Positions 30,968-38,979 of a DNA stretch of 64,000 nt are shown here, piece after piece. Under the pieces are notes generated by a model. That model was not told the origin of the DNA. It worked only from the letters and a program-made list of their open reading frames with translations, and ran no database searches. Numbering within the stretch: the first letter of the stretch is position 1; every line of letters starts with the position of its first letter. Source of the DNA: Flavobacterium phragmitis (GTDB taxonomy: Bacteria; Bacteroidota; Bacteroidia; Flavobacteriales; Flavobacteriaceae); NCBI RefSeq assembly GCF_900112575.1, contig NZ_FOMH01000019.1, positions 1 through 64,000 on the forward strand. Direction: 5' to 3'. A program made the translations under genes and the position numbers.

Positions 30968-32833
30968 TTAAGCTTTTTTATTCTCTTTTTCCATTACTTT
31001 CATATTTTTCTCATGCTGTTTCATATCCTTTGCATGTTGCTTCATATCTTTAGCATGCTGTTTCATGTTTTTTTCATGTTGCTTCATGTCAAGCTCATAC
31101 TGTTTCATGTCTTGCTCATATTGTTTCATATCTCTTTCGTAAATGCCGGCATCGTCCCCAAAGTTAAACTTGAAATTATAATTGAATTTCTCCATTTTTT
31201 CGTTGTACTTTTCCATTGCAAGTTCGTACTTCTCCATTTCTTTTTCGAAGATTGCCTCGCGTTTAGACATGATTTCGCTGACAGCATCGCCATAAGCAGA
31301 CATTGCGTCTAGGTTTGGCTGAAAATTTTCCATTTTCTTTTCAAATTCCTCCATCTCTTTTTCAAACTTCTTCATAGCTACTTTGTCCATTGGATTCTTA
31401 GGAGCGACAGGTGGTTTCGGCATTTTAGACATGTCAACTGCTGGAGCAGGAGGCATTGGTCCAGAAGGGAAAGTAGGTGGCGTTGGCGGAGTAGGAGGCG
31501 TAACCTCTGAATCCCCCATATTACGAACAATAACTCTTTCATTTCTTACCATCATTGGTGTCTTGAAATTTTTATCAGTATTGATTACAATAGCTTTTGT
31601 TCCGTTTTCATCCGTTCCAATGGCAAGCTCACAGTCTTTAATTGCTTTATTGCCATCAATTTTAATGGTTTGTTTTTTTCCAGAATCAGATTTTGTCTGG
31701 ATTTGAATAGCAGTTAATTCTTTTTCAGAGTTTCTCTTTACATCAGATACTTCAAGGTCAAGATTATGATCTGCTTTTAATTTTGTTTTTAGCGCTTGTA
31801 ATTCTTGATCAGTGGTGTTTTTGGTAATTTTAATTACTTCTTGTGCATCTTTAACTGTATCTTTTTGAACAACAGCTAAATCTTGTTTTTTCTCCTGTGC
31901 AATTGTTTTTATCTGAAATAAAAGAATAAAGGCACCAAGAGCGGGAACTACAGCATAATACTTCCAGTAATTTCTTTTCTTTGATTGATTTTTGTTTAAC
32001 ATGACAATTCGTTTTTTGATTAATGATTGATAAAAATGATTGGTGATTGCAACACATGTTTCATGCGTTGTGATTTTTAAAAGGGTGTATTGATAGGCTT
32101 TTTTGTCCGATATTTTTTTGGAAGCTTCATTGTCAGCAATAAATTCGAGATTTTGAAGAATTGCTTTTTTATAAAGCCAAACAATAGGATTGAACCAAAA
32201 TAGGATACAGAAGACTCTCGAAATCAAAACATCTATGGTATGTTTTTGGTCGCTGTGTACTTTTTCGTGTTCCAAAATATTTTCTAATTCCGCAGAAGTG
32301 TAAAGTGATGAGTTGTACACTATATAATCGAAATAAGAAAACGGCGCTATATTTTCATTTACATCTATAAATTTAAAATCTTCCTGCTGTTTGATTTTTT
32401 TTCCTTTTAAAACAGAGTTTAAACTGTAAAAATCAAGTAGAAATTTTAGCATAAAAGCACTAAAACCAATGCCATAAACAGCGATTAAAACCAAATTCCA
32501 ATTGATTTCGAAACCTTTTTCTTCTTCTTCTATTACATTTGAAATAGGTTGAGGCTCATATTGAGCTGTTTCTGTAGTACTAACAGGAATAGTAACAGGA
32601 GCAGAGGCAACGGCTGTTTTTACTACAATTGGTTCGACAACTGGTGCTGGCTGAATCCAGATTACCTTTGTATACACTACAAAAGGTAGTACGACTGAAG
32701 TGATTAAACCCGCAATTAGAAACCAACGACTGCTGTTAAAGAAAGTTTCTTTGCGTAATAAAATGATGTAAGCAAAATAAAACATTGCCAACAATCCGCT
32801 TGATTTTAGGATAAAAATGAAAAGTGCTTCCAT
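30968..32833 (-). CDS. M56 family metallopeptidase (BlaR1-like), copy 2, with heptad-repeat tail
   Basis: The 621-residue protein has four membrane segments, an intracellular/membrane zinc protease domain with HEKVH (His189, Glu190, His193) and third ligand in NLEFIADNEA (about Glu230), and a last membrane helix near 292-310. There is no penicillin-binding sensor domain as in BlaR1. Instead the extracytoplasmic tail of about 300 residues holds a Pro-rich stretch (TPPTPPTPPTFP) and an acidic/basic helical region. It ends in seven tandem heptads (DMKQHEK type). It is paired with the BlaI gene 11 bases upstream. It probably senses an envelope signal and triggers BlaI cleavage. Confidence 0.88.
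   Translation of the reverse strand: MEALFIFILKSSGLLAMFYFAYIILLRKETFFNSSRWFLIAGLITSVVLPFVVYTKVIWIQPAPVVEPIVVKTAVASAPVTIPVSTTETAQYEPQPISNVIEEEEKGFEINWNLVLIAVYGIGFSAFMLKFLLDFYSLNSVLKGKKIKQQEDFKFIDVNENIAPFSYFDYIVYNSSLYTSAELENILEHEKVHSDQKHTIDVLISRVFCILFWFNPIVWLYKKAILQNLEFIADNEASKKISDKKAYQYTLLKITTHETCVAITNHFYQSLIKKRIVMLNKNQSKKRNYWKYYAVVPALGAFILLFQIKTIAQEKKQDLAVVQKDTVKDAQEVIKITKNTTDQELQALKTKLKADHNLDLEVSDVKRNSEKELTAIQIQTKSDSGKKQTIKIDGNKAIKDCELAIGTDENGTKAIVINTDKNFKTPMMVRNERVIVRNMGDSEVTPPTPPTPPTFPSGPMPPAPAVDMSKMPKPPVAPKNPMDKVAMKKFEKEMEEFEKKMENFQPNLDAMSAYGDAVSEIMSKREAIFEKEMEKYELAMEKYNEKMEKFNYNFKFNFGDDAGIYERDMKQYEQDMKQYELDMKQHEKNMKQHAKDMKQHAKDMKQHEKNMKVMEKENKKA
30986..31132 (-). repeat. Seven tandem 21-nt (heptad-coding) repeats
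   Basis: Within the C-terminus of the M56 gene, seven 21-nt units encode D/N-M-K-Q-x-x-x heptads (DMKQYEQ, DMKQYEL, DMKQHEK, NMKQHAK, DMKQHAK, DMKQHEK, NMKVMEK). The spacing suits a long charged helix or coiled coil, and unit number could vary between strains. Confidence 0.9.
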
Positions 32834-32843
32834 AGTATATTGA

Positions 32844-33212
32844 TTATTTGCCTTCTTTTGGATTTTCGATCATGTCTAAGATTTCTCGTAATTCGTCTGC
32901 TGAAATTTTCTCTTCTTTAGCAAAAAACGATACCATACTTTTGTAAGAACTATTAAAATAGTTGTCAATTGCTGTACTCATAAAACCTTTGCGATAATCT
33001 TCGATACTTACTGCTGGATAATATTGATGTGTATTTCCAAAAGCATTGTGCGCAACATAACCTTTCTCTTCCAGATTACGAACTATGGTAGACAAAGTAT
33101 TGTAATGCGGCTGGTCTTCTAGAATCTCTGCTTGAATTTCTTTTACAAAAGCTTTTTTCAGCTTCCATAAAATATGCATGATTTCTTCTTCTTTATTGGT
33201 TAGTTTTTGCAT
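32844..33212 (-). CDS. BlaI/MecI/CopY-family repressor, copy 2
   Basis: From the ATG at 33212 this is a 122-residue winged-helix repressor (MQKLTNKEEEIMHILWKLKK, then HYNTLSTIVRNLEEKGYV as recognition helix and wing). The longer frame to 33263 is rejected because the paralogue at 34900 begins exactly at MQKLTN. BlaI-type repressors dimerise on dyad operators and are inactivated by proteolysis triggered by a cognate M56 sensor. Here that sensor is encoded 11 bases downstream. Confidence 0.92.
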   Translation of the reverse strand: MQKLTNKEEEIMHILWKLKKAFVKEIQAEILEDQPHYNTLSTIVRNLEEKGYVAHNAFGNTHQYYPAVSIEDYRKGFMSTAIDNYFNSSYKSMVSFFAKEEKISADELREILDMIENPKEGK

Positions 33213-33240
33213 TGTGAATGTCTTAAAAATTAAAAAAGTT

Positions 33241-34893
33241 TTATCTTTTACTTTCGATTTCAATTACTCCATTTGAGCCTTTTTCGCCATATTTAGCCAC
33301 AGCTTCGACTCCTTTAAAAACACTTATAGATTCAATATTTTGTGAGTCAATATTTTTTAAGTTAAAAGTAGAAGGCATTTCTTCTCCATCAAAAATTATA
33401 AGAGGGTTTCCAGATAAATTATTGTTTTTACCCGAATTTGAAATCGCTACCTTTGTTTTTCCTCCAACAGTAATAACTTTAGTAAGAGTTTTGCTGTCTG
33501 AATCTGTTGTTACAACAGTGCTAATATCTGTATTAGTATCACTGTTAGTTTTTGTACTAGTAAAAGAATTAATGTTGACATGAGTATCGGTTTTAGAGTT
33601 TGGATTGTTAGTAATGATGATGTGTGAATCAGAAGCCTGATCAGAGTCGGTGTCTGATTTGGTGTTCTTAATTTTTTTGCTCACAGCAACTTTAGAAGTT
33701 TTAGAAGTTTTTCCCTCTTCAGAAGTTTGAATCCCTACTTTTTTCTTTCCTTCCTTGTCAGTAATAACCAAAATTCCAAATTCTTCAATGGTTTCGCTTG
33801 ATGTTTGAATCGATTGTGTTTTTTGATTACCGTTTTTAATATCAATTTTAATTGAAGTCAAATTGTTATGAGAATCTCTCTTAATTTCTGAAGCTTCAAA
33901 ATCAATATTATGAATTGATTTCAATTTTTCTTTAATTTCCTTTAACTCTGCATCTGTTGAGTTTTTCTTGATTTTGTAAACGTCTACAGATTTAGTTTCT
34001 CCTGAAACTTTTACCGTTTGCTGTCTTTCTTTTGCAATTACTTCAACTTGAAATAAAATGACAAAAGCCGCAAGTGCTGGAATTACAACGTAATACTTCC
34101 ATGAATTCCTTTTTTTTGATTGATTTTTGTTTAACATGACGATTCGTTTTTTGATTAATGATTGATAAAAATGATTGGTGATTGCAACACAGTTTTCATG
34201 TGTTGTTATTTTTAAAAGCGTGTATTGATACGCCTTTTTGTCTGATATTTTTTTAGAAGCTTCACTATCTGCAATAAATTCTAAATTTTGACTAATTGCT
34301 TTTTTATAAAGCCAAACAATAGGATTAAACCAAAAGATGATACTGAAAAACCTTGAAATCAGCACATCTATAGTATGATTTTGATCGCTGTGAACTTTTT
34401 CATGCTCAATGATATTCTCTAATTCAGAAGCGGTGTACAATGATGAGTTGTAAACAATATATTCGAAGTAGGAGAAAGGCGCAATATTTTCTGGAGTATC
34501 TATAAATTTAAAATCTGCTTGCTGTTTTACTTTTTTCCCTTTTATGATGGAATTTAGGCTGTAAAAATCAACTGCCAATTTTAGAAGAAAAATAATAAAC
34601 CCAATAAGGTACAGTCCTAAAATTATCAAACTCCAATTAATGTCTGAAGTCTGCTTTTCCGGAGCTGATAGTAATGCCGATTGGATATTGGTGTTTAAAT
34701 TGGGAACAGCATCAATCCATATAACCTTTGTATAACTCAATAATGGTAAAATTGATGAGATAATCAAACCAGACAGCAAGAACCATCTGTTGCTGTTAAA
34801 AAATGTTTCCCTGCGCAGTAAAAAAAAGTAAACGCAATAAAACAAAAGCATTAAAACAACTGATTTGGCGATATAAATGAAAACTGCTTCCAT
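33241..34893 (-). CDS. M56 family metallopeptidase (BlaR1-like), copy 1, with plug-like C-terminus
   Basis: The 550-residue protein is a paralogue of the downstream M56 gene, with the zinc motif HEKVH (His164, Glu165, His168) and the same membrane topology. Its tail differs: a Ser/Thr/Asp-rich stretch (about 410-470) leads to a final domain with GNPLIIFDGEEM, then NLKNIDSQNIESISVFKG and AVAKYGEKGSNGVIEIESKR. This is the signature of a TonB-dependent receptor plug. It lacks a beta-lactam-binding domain. The BlaI gene upstream ends six bases before it. Confidence 0.88.
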   Translation of the reverse strand: MEAVFIYIAKSVVLMLLFYCVYFFLLRRETFFNSNRWFLLSGLIISSILPLLSYTKVIWIDAVPNLNTNIQSALLSAPEKQTSDINWSLIILGLYLIGFIIFLLKLAVDFYSLNSIIKGKKVKQQADFKFIDTPENIAPFSYFEYIVYNSSLYTASELENIIEHEKVHSDQNHTIDVLISRFFSIIFWFNPIVWLYKKAISQNLEFIADSEASKKISDKKAYQYTLLKITTHENCVAITNHFYQSLIKKRIVMLNKNQSKKRNSWKYYVVIPALAAFVILFQVEVIAKERQQTVKVSGETKSVDVYKIKKNSTDAELKEIKEKLKSIHNIDFEASEIKRDSHNNLTSIKIDIKNGNQKTQSIQTSSETIEEFGILVITDKEGKKKVGIQTSEEGKTSKTSKVAVSKKIKNTKSDTDSDQASDSHIIITNNPNSKTDTHVNINSFTSTKTNSDTNTDISTVVTTDSDSKTLTKVITVGGKTKVAISNSGKNNNLSGNPLIIFDGEEMPSTFNLKNIDSQNIESISVFKGVEAVAKYGEKGSNGVIEIESKR

Positions 34894-34899
34894 AGAAAA

Positions 34900-35268
34900 T
34901 TATTTTTCTTTGTCCTTATTTTCGATCATTGATAAAATTTCACGCAATTCGTCGGCAGAAATTTTTTCTTCTTTAGCAAAAAATGAAACCATACTTTTAT
35001 ACGAACTGTTAAAGTAATTGTCAATTGCTGTTTTCATAAATCCTTTTCTGTAGTCTTCTATTTTTACAACAGGAAAGTATTGATGTGTATTTCCAAAGGC
35101 ATTGTGCGATACGTATCCTTTTTCCTCCAAATTACGCACAATAGTAGACAATGTATTGTAATGTGGCTGGTCTTCCGTTATCTCCGCTTGAATTTCTTTT
35201 ACAAAAGCTTTTTTAAGCTTCCATAAAATCATCATAATTTCTTCTTCTTTGTTGGTTAACTTCTGCAT
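34900..35268 (-). CDS. BlaI/MecI/CopY-family repressor, copy 1
   Basis: A 122-residue winged-helix repressor, nearly identical in sequence to its paralogue at 32844. It is the first gene of a four-gene minus-strand operon (BlaI, M56, BlaI, M56). Its promoter (35286-35316) is overlaid by AACTA/TAGTT dyads that fit the idea of BlaI autorepression. Which M56 sensor controls which repressor cannot be told from sequence, and heterodimers are possible. Confidence 0.92.
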   Translation of the reverse strand: MQKLTNKEEEIMMILWKLKKAFVKEIQAEITEDQPHYNTLSTIVRNLEEKGYVSHNAFGNTHQYFPVVKIEDYRKGFMKTAIDNYFNSSYKSMVSFFAKEEKISADELREILSMIENKDKEK

Positions 35269-35285
35269 CTTCTCTAATTTTAATT

Positions 35286-35316
35286 CAAACCTACAACTAT
35301 TTTTTTAGTTACGCAA
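35286..35316 (-). promoter_or_regulatory. Promoter of the BlaI/M56 operon
   Basis: On the minus strand TTG (35316-35314), a 20-nt spacer and TAGGTTTG (35293-35286) match the flavobacterial consensus exactly, 18 bases before the ATG. Confidence 0.78.
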
Positions 35317-35339
35317 CTATAAAAATAGTTATTTAACTA
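35295..35339. promoter_or_regulatory. Operator-like AACTA/TAGTT dyads
   Basis: Three AACTA-n-TAGTT or TAGTT-n-AACTA dyads lie in tandem: AACTA (35295) to TAGTT (35310); the perfect AACTAT-AAAA-ATAGTT (35315-35330); and TAGTT-ATTT-AACTA (35326-35339). They cover the spacer and -33 element of the operon promoter, as expected for BlaI operators. Binding is inferred. Confidence 0.6.
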
Positions 35340-35433
35340 AAAATTAAGTTTGGTTTGAATTTTAGATGCTAAAAAACAATTCAAATTTAATTGTAATAAA
35401 TTGAATTCTAGTAATTTAAAAAGTTAAAAGTTG

Positions 35434-36651
35434 CTAAGAAGCTTTTTCGGTAATTAAAGTGTTTTTGATCCAAATACAACACCCAGTTGCTATGACACCG
35501 ATACAAGCCATAAACAACCAGTTGATTTGATAACCAAAACGAGTGATAATTTCAAAGCCTAATTTAGAACTAATAATATGAGCTAAACTGAAACTCATAG
35601 TATAAAGCGCCATATATCGGCCTTCTTGTCCGCGTGGTGCACGGCTGAGAGCAAAAGCATTCGAAAAGGGAAAGGTTAGAACTTCGCCAATAGAAATACA
35701 AACCATACTCACCACTAATATTCCTGCCCAGAAATTAATTAATAATAAAAAGAAACTCAACGCCATGATAAAAGAACCTACAATAATGATTCTGATTTTT
35801 GGATAAGCTTTTCTTTCTAAAAATCCAACTGTAGGCATTTCTAGACTAAAAATTAAAAGTCCATTAAGCGTCATCAGTAATCCTGTTTGGAATTCGCTTA
35901 AGCCAAATTTCTCGTTATGATATAAAGGTAAAGTGGTAAACAGTTGAAAGAAAATCATAGCTGTTATAAAACTTACAAACAAGAAAACCCAGAAAATCTT
36001 ATCATGAAAAACTGATTTTACTTCAACTGCACTTTCGGTTTTATCGCCGTGATCTACCTTTTTCTTTTCTTTAACCAATAATGCAAAAATTGAGATAGAA
36101 ATGATACAAGAAGCTCCATCAACCCAAAAAAGACCAGAATATCCCATTCCCATAATAATCAAGCCTCCTAAAGCAGGTCCCGCGGCAAAACCTAAATTTA
36201 CCGCAAGACGCACAAGAGTCAACGCGCGAGTTCTGTTTTCTGGTTTTGCATAAGCGCCTAAAGAGACGAACATGGCCGGCCTAAACATATCTGCAATTGT
36301 CATTAATATAAACATGGCAACACATAATGCCCAGAAAGTGGTAATATATTGAACAAAGAAAAGTGAAACTCCGCTGGTAAAAAGACTAAAAATCATGATT
36401 TTATAAAATCCAATTTTATCTGAAAGTTTACCGCCAAGCCAGGATCCCAACATCGATCCAAAACCAAACGCAACCATAATCCATCCAACCTGATTGTATG
36501 TAAAATGAAGATCTTCTTTTAGATATTTGGATAAAAATGGCAGCACCATTGTTCCTGCACGGTTGATAAATGTAATAGTGGCTAGAATCCAAACTTCTCT
36601 TGTAAATCCTCTAAAGTTGTTGATGTAATTGGTAAAAACGTTTTTAAGCAT
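35434..36651 (-). CDS. MFS transporter (drug-efflux type)
   Basis: The 405-residue protein has about 12 membrane helices. The A-type motif GSWLGGKLSDKIGFYKIMI lies in the loop after helix 2, and NRAGTMVLPFLSKYLKEDL opens the first helix. The overall pattern resembles DHA1-type multidrug or metabolite exporters. The substrate is unknown. It is monocistronic, divergent from the DUF1684 gene, and shares with it a region containing a perfect dyad (36673-36692). Confidence 0.85.
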   Translation of the reverse strand: MLKNVFTNYINNFRGFTREVWILATITFINRAGTMVLPFLSKYLKEDLHFTYNQVGWIMVAFGFGSMLGSWLGGKLSDKIGFYKIMIFSLFTSGVSLFFVQYITTFWALCVAMFILMTIADMFRPAMFVSLGAYAKPENRTRALTLVRLAVNLGFAAGPALGGLIIMGMGYSGLFWVDGASCIISISIFALLVKEKKKVDHGDKTESAVEVKSVFHDKIFWVFLFVSFITAMIFFQLFTTLPLYHNEKFGLSEFQTGLLMTLNGLLIFSLEMPTVGFLERKAYPKIRIIIVGSFIMALSFFLLLINFWAGILVVSMVCISIGEVLTFPFSNAFALSRAPRGQEGRYMALYTMSFSLAHIISSKLGFEIITRFGYQINWLFMACIGVIATGCCIWIKNTLITEKAS

Positions 36652-36672
36652 TGTGTGTGATAGGTTATCGTC

Positions 36673-36692
36673 ACAAAGTTAGTAAACTTTGT
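36673..36692. promoter_or_regulatory. Perfect dyad over the MFS gene promoter
   Basis: ACAAAGTT and AACTTTGT are separated by AGTA. The left arm includes the minus-strand -7 box TAACTTTG (36681-36674) of the MFS gene, 22 bases before its ATG. This position suits a repressor site. Confidence 0.55.
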
Positions 36693-36704
36693 CTCGTTAA
36701 GTGG

Positions 36705-36735
36705 TTGTTGTTTTGTTACTTTTGAACTATTTTTG
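36705..36735 (+). promoter_or_regulatory. Promoter of the DUF1684 gene
   Basis: TTG (36705-36707), a 20-nt spacer and TATTTTTG (36728-36735) match the flavobacterial consensus exactly. It lies 15 bases before the ATG at 36751, which rules out the longer TTG-started frame at 36733. Confidence 0.75.
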
Positions 36736-36750
36736 CATAAAATTTCTAAG

Positions 36751-37350
36751 ATGAAAACTGTAAACGCCCTGCTTTTATTGTTGGTTTTTAATATTGGGTT
36801 TACTCAACAAAAGTTCAATAAAAGCGAAGCCGAAAAATTCCAAAAGAAACTAAATGCGGAATATGCTGATCCTAAGACTAGTCCGTTAATGGATGAAGAT
36901 TTGAAAACTTTTAAGAGTTTGGATTTTTTTCCTATTTCGGCCACTTATTTTGTAAATGCAACTTTAGTAAAAGCGAAAGGCGGAAAAGTTTTTGTAATGA
37001 AAACTTCAGGAACTCGTACTCCAAAATATATAAAATATGGAACTCTAAACTTTAAAATAAACGGAAAACCTTTTCAGCTTGCCGTTTACCAAAGTTTGGA
37101 TCTTATTGTACAGGAAAAATATAAGAATCATCTTTTTTTACCTTTTTCTGATTTAACGACGGGAAAACAAAGTTATATTGGCGGTCGTTATATTGATTTA
37201 GAAATTCCTAAAGGAAATACTATTGCTATTGATTTTAATCAGGCTTATAATCCGTATTGTGCTTACAATTATAAATATTCTTGTCCGCTTGTGCCTTTAG
37301 AAAATGATTTAAAAATCGAAATTAAAGCAGGAGTAAAGACTTTTCATTAA
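36751..37350 (+). CDS. DUF1684 domain protein, secreted
   Basis: The 199-residue product has a signal peptide (MKTVNALLLLLVFNIGFTQQ) and the DUF1684 hallmarks: DLTTGKQSYIGGRYIDL, then IAIDFNQAYNPYCAYN and YSCPLVPLENDLKIEIKAGVK near the C-terminus. The family is widespread but its function is not established. The TatD gene begins within its stop codon (TAATG), so the two are translationally coupled. Confidence 0.87.
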   Translation: MKTVNALLLLLVFNIGFTQQKFNKSEAEKFQKKLNAEYADPKTSPLMDEDLKTFKSLDFFPISATYFVNATLVKAKGGKVFVMKTSGTRTPKYIKYGTLNFKINGKPFQLAVYQSLDLIVQEKYKNHLFLPFSDLTTGKQSYIGGRYIDLEIPKGNTIAIDFNQAYNPYCAYNYKYSCPLVPLENDLKIEIKAGVKTFH

Positions 37351-38009
37351 TGGAATATTTCAATCTTCATACACACCAGTTTACCAATCAGCCTAATGTT
37401 TTAGAATTGGTGAATCAATATCCAAAGGATTTTGATGCGTCAATTCCATATTATTCCATCGGAATTCATCCGTGGTATATTGATGAGAACCGAATTGATG
37501 AAGATTTAAATAGTATTGAAGAAAAACTCCAAACTCAAAATTGTCTCGCGATAGGAGAATGCGGTTTAGATAAAAGAATTGAAGTATCTCTAGATTTGCA
37601 GATTTCTGTTTTCGAAAAGCAATTAGCTTTAGCTGAAAAATTTAATAAACCTGTAGTTATACATTGTGTAGCCGCTTTTCAAGAAGTAATTGAAATTAAG
37701 AAAAGATTGAAAATCTCAGTTCCCATGATTATTCATGGTTTTTCAAAGAATATACAAGTTGCGTCCCAATTAATTACCGCGGGATTTTATATTTCTTTCG
37801 GAAAGTATTTATTGAAGAATCCAGATTTAAAAACGGTTTTTCAAAGTATTCCAAATGATCGTTTCTTCTTAGAAACGGATACAATGGAAGAGACAATTCA
37901 GCAGGTTTACCAGATTGCTTCAGAATACAAAGATTTAGATAATAAAGAATTAGAGAAGATTATTTCAAGTAATTATAGAAGAGTGTTTGTGTCGCAAGAA
38001 GTGATATAG
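37350..38009 (+). CDS. TatD-family metal-dependent hydrolase
   Basis: The 219-residue protein follows the TatD deoxyribonuclease pattern: the metal-binding start NLHTHQF, GIHPWYI, AIGECGLDK, VIHCVAAFQE, MIIHGFSKN and the closing FFLETDT. TatD enzymes are 3'-5' exonucleases acting in DNA repair and degradation; this short branch is less characterised. The ATG overlaps the stop of the DUF1684 gene. It is cytoplasmic. Confidence 0.88.
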   Translation: MEYFNLHTHQFTNQPNVLELVNQYPKDFDASIPYYSIGIHPWYIDENRIDEDLNSIEEKLQTQNCLAIGECGLDKRIEVSLDLQISVFEKQLALAEKFNKPVVIHCVAAFQEVIEIKKRLKISVPMIIHGFSKNIQVASQLITAGFYISFGKYLLKNPDLKTVFQSIPNDRFFLETDTMEETIQQVYQIASEYKDLDNKELEKIISSNYRRVFVSQEVI

Positions 38010-38019
38010 CACTTTTTTA

Positions 38020-38098
38020 AGTTTGTCACCCTGAGCGAAGTCGAAGGGCATTCCAATTGGTGAGGAGTTTGATTTCACTCACGCTGACAAAACTTGAA
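38020..38098. repeat. Dispersed repeat of the 'CACCCTGAGCGAAGTCGAAGGG' type
   Basis: The segment contains GTCACCCTGAGCGAAGTCG, followed by AAGGGCATTCC and CACTCACGCTGAC. Sequences of this kind recur in intergenic regions of Flavobacterium as far as I remember. The outer ends GTCA...TGAC are complementary. It separates the TatD gene from tcdA and may act as a REP-like element or terminator. Confidence 0.5.
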
Positions 38099-38139
38099 AC
38101 TATTTTAAAACAAACAAATAAAAAACAAAACAATACTAT

Positions 38140-38853
38140 ATGGCAGAATGGACAGAAAGAGCTGAGCTTTTATTTACAAAAGAAGGATTAGAAAAGTTGC
38201 AAAAATCTAATGTTTTGGTGGTAGGATTAGGCGGAGTAGGATCTTTTGCAGCAGAATTTTTAGCAAGAGCAGGAGTAGGAAATATGACAATTGTAGATGG
38301 AGACGTTGTAGATATTACAAATATCAACAGACAATTACCCGCTTTGCATTCAACAGTTGGACAGCCAAAAATTAAAATTGTCGGAGATCGTCTAATGGAT
38401 ATTAATCCAGAATTGAATCTAACAAGAGTTCAAGAATTTCTTTCGCCAGAACGTGCTTTCGAAATTGTTTCTCCAGAATTTGACTATGTTTTAGACTGTA
38501 TTGACAGTATCACTCCAAAATTAAATTTAATTATTGCTGCTAAACGCAAAAGAGTAAAAATCATGAGCAGTATGGGAGCTGGTGGAAAAATGCTGGCTTC
38601 AAAAGTAAAAGTAACGGACATTTCGAAAACAATCAACTGTTACTTTTCTAAAACAATTCGCAAGCGCTTAAAAGAAGCCAAAATCAATAAATTAAAAGTG
38701 GTTTTTTCTTCTGAAATACAAGATGAAAAAAGCTTAAAATTAACCGACGGTAAAAACTTTAAAAAATCTTTCTACGGGACAAACAGCTATATGCCAGGTT
38801 TATTTGGCTTACATGCTGCAGAAACAGTGATTAGACATTTGCTTACTAAATAA
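38140..38853 (+). CDS. tcdA: tRNA threonylcarbamoyladenosine dehydratase (TcdA/CsdL-like)
   Basis: The 237-residue protein is an E1-like/ThiF-fold enzyme. The nucleotide motif is VLVVGLGGVGSFAAEFLARAGVGNMTIVDGD, followed by the TNINRQLPAL arginine finger region, and DCIDSITPKLNLI. This is the TcdA pattern, which closes t6A37 of tRNA to the cyclic form using ATP. No catalytic cysteine pairing with ThiS-like partners is seen. It is cytoplasmic. The C-terminal region GTNSYMPGLFGLHAAETVIRHL is typical. Confidence 0.9.
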   Translation: MAEWTERAELLFTKEGLEKLQKSNVLVVGLGGVGSFAAEFLARAGVGNMTIVDGDVVDITNINRQLPALHSTVGQPKIKIVGDRLMDINPELNLTRVQEFLSPERAFEIVSPEFDYVLDCIDSITPKLNLIIAAKRKRVKIMSSMGAGGKMLASKVKVTDISKTINCYFSKTIRKRLKEAKINKLKVVFSSEIQDEKSLKLTDGKNFKKSFYGTNSYMPGLFGLHAAETVIRHLLTK

Positions 38854-38854
38854 A

Positions 38855-38975
38855 GGTGCTAAGACACTAAGACGCTAAGTTTCTAAGGTTTTTACTTAGT
38901 ATTTAGAATAACTTTTAAAAAGTCAAAGAAAAAAAACTTATAATCTTAGTATCTCAGAATCTCAGAAACTTAAAA
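38855..38975. repeat. CTAAG-rich imperfect inverted repeat element
   Basis: The left part has GCTAAGACACTAAGACGCTAAG, that is, CTAAG units spaced about nine bases apart. The right part reads CTTAGTATCTCAGAATCTCAG, roughly its inverse complement. Elements of this kind look like a dispersed intergenic repeat family. No gene is seen in this 120-nt gap. Confidence 0.5.
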
Positions 38976-38979
38976 AAAA

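Noticed and set aside
30965..31312. 115-codon plus-strand frame rich in Leu, His and Phe
   Set aside because: It mirrors the heptad repeats of the M56 gene on the opposite strand.
30968..35268. Beta-lactam resistance operon
   Set aside because: BlaI/M56 homology alone is not enough: neither sensor has a penicillin-binding domain and no beta-lactamase gene follows the pair.
38855..38895. Short CTAAG units resembling a CRISPR-like array
   Set aside because: Units are five bases with nine-base periodicity, no spacers and no cas genes; it is an intergenic repeat.
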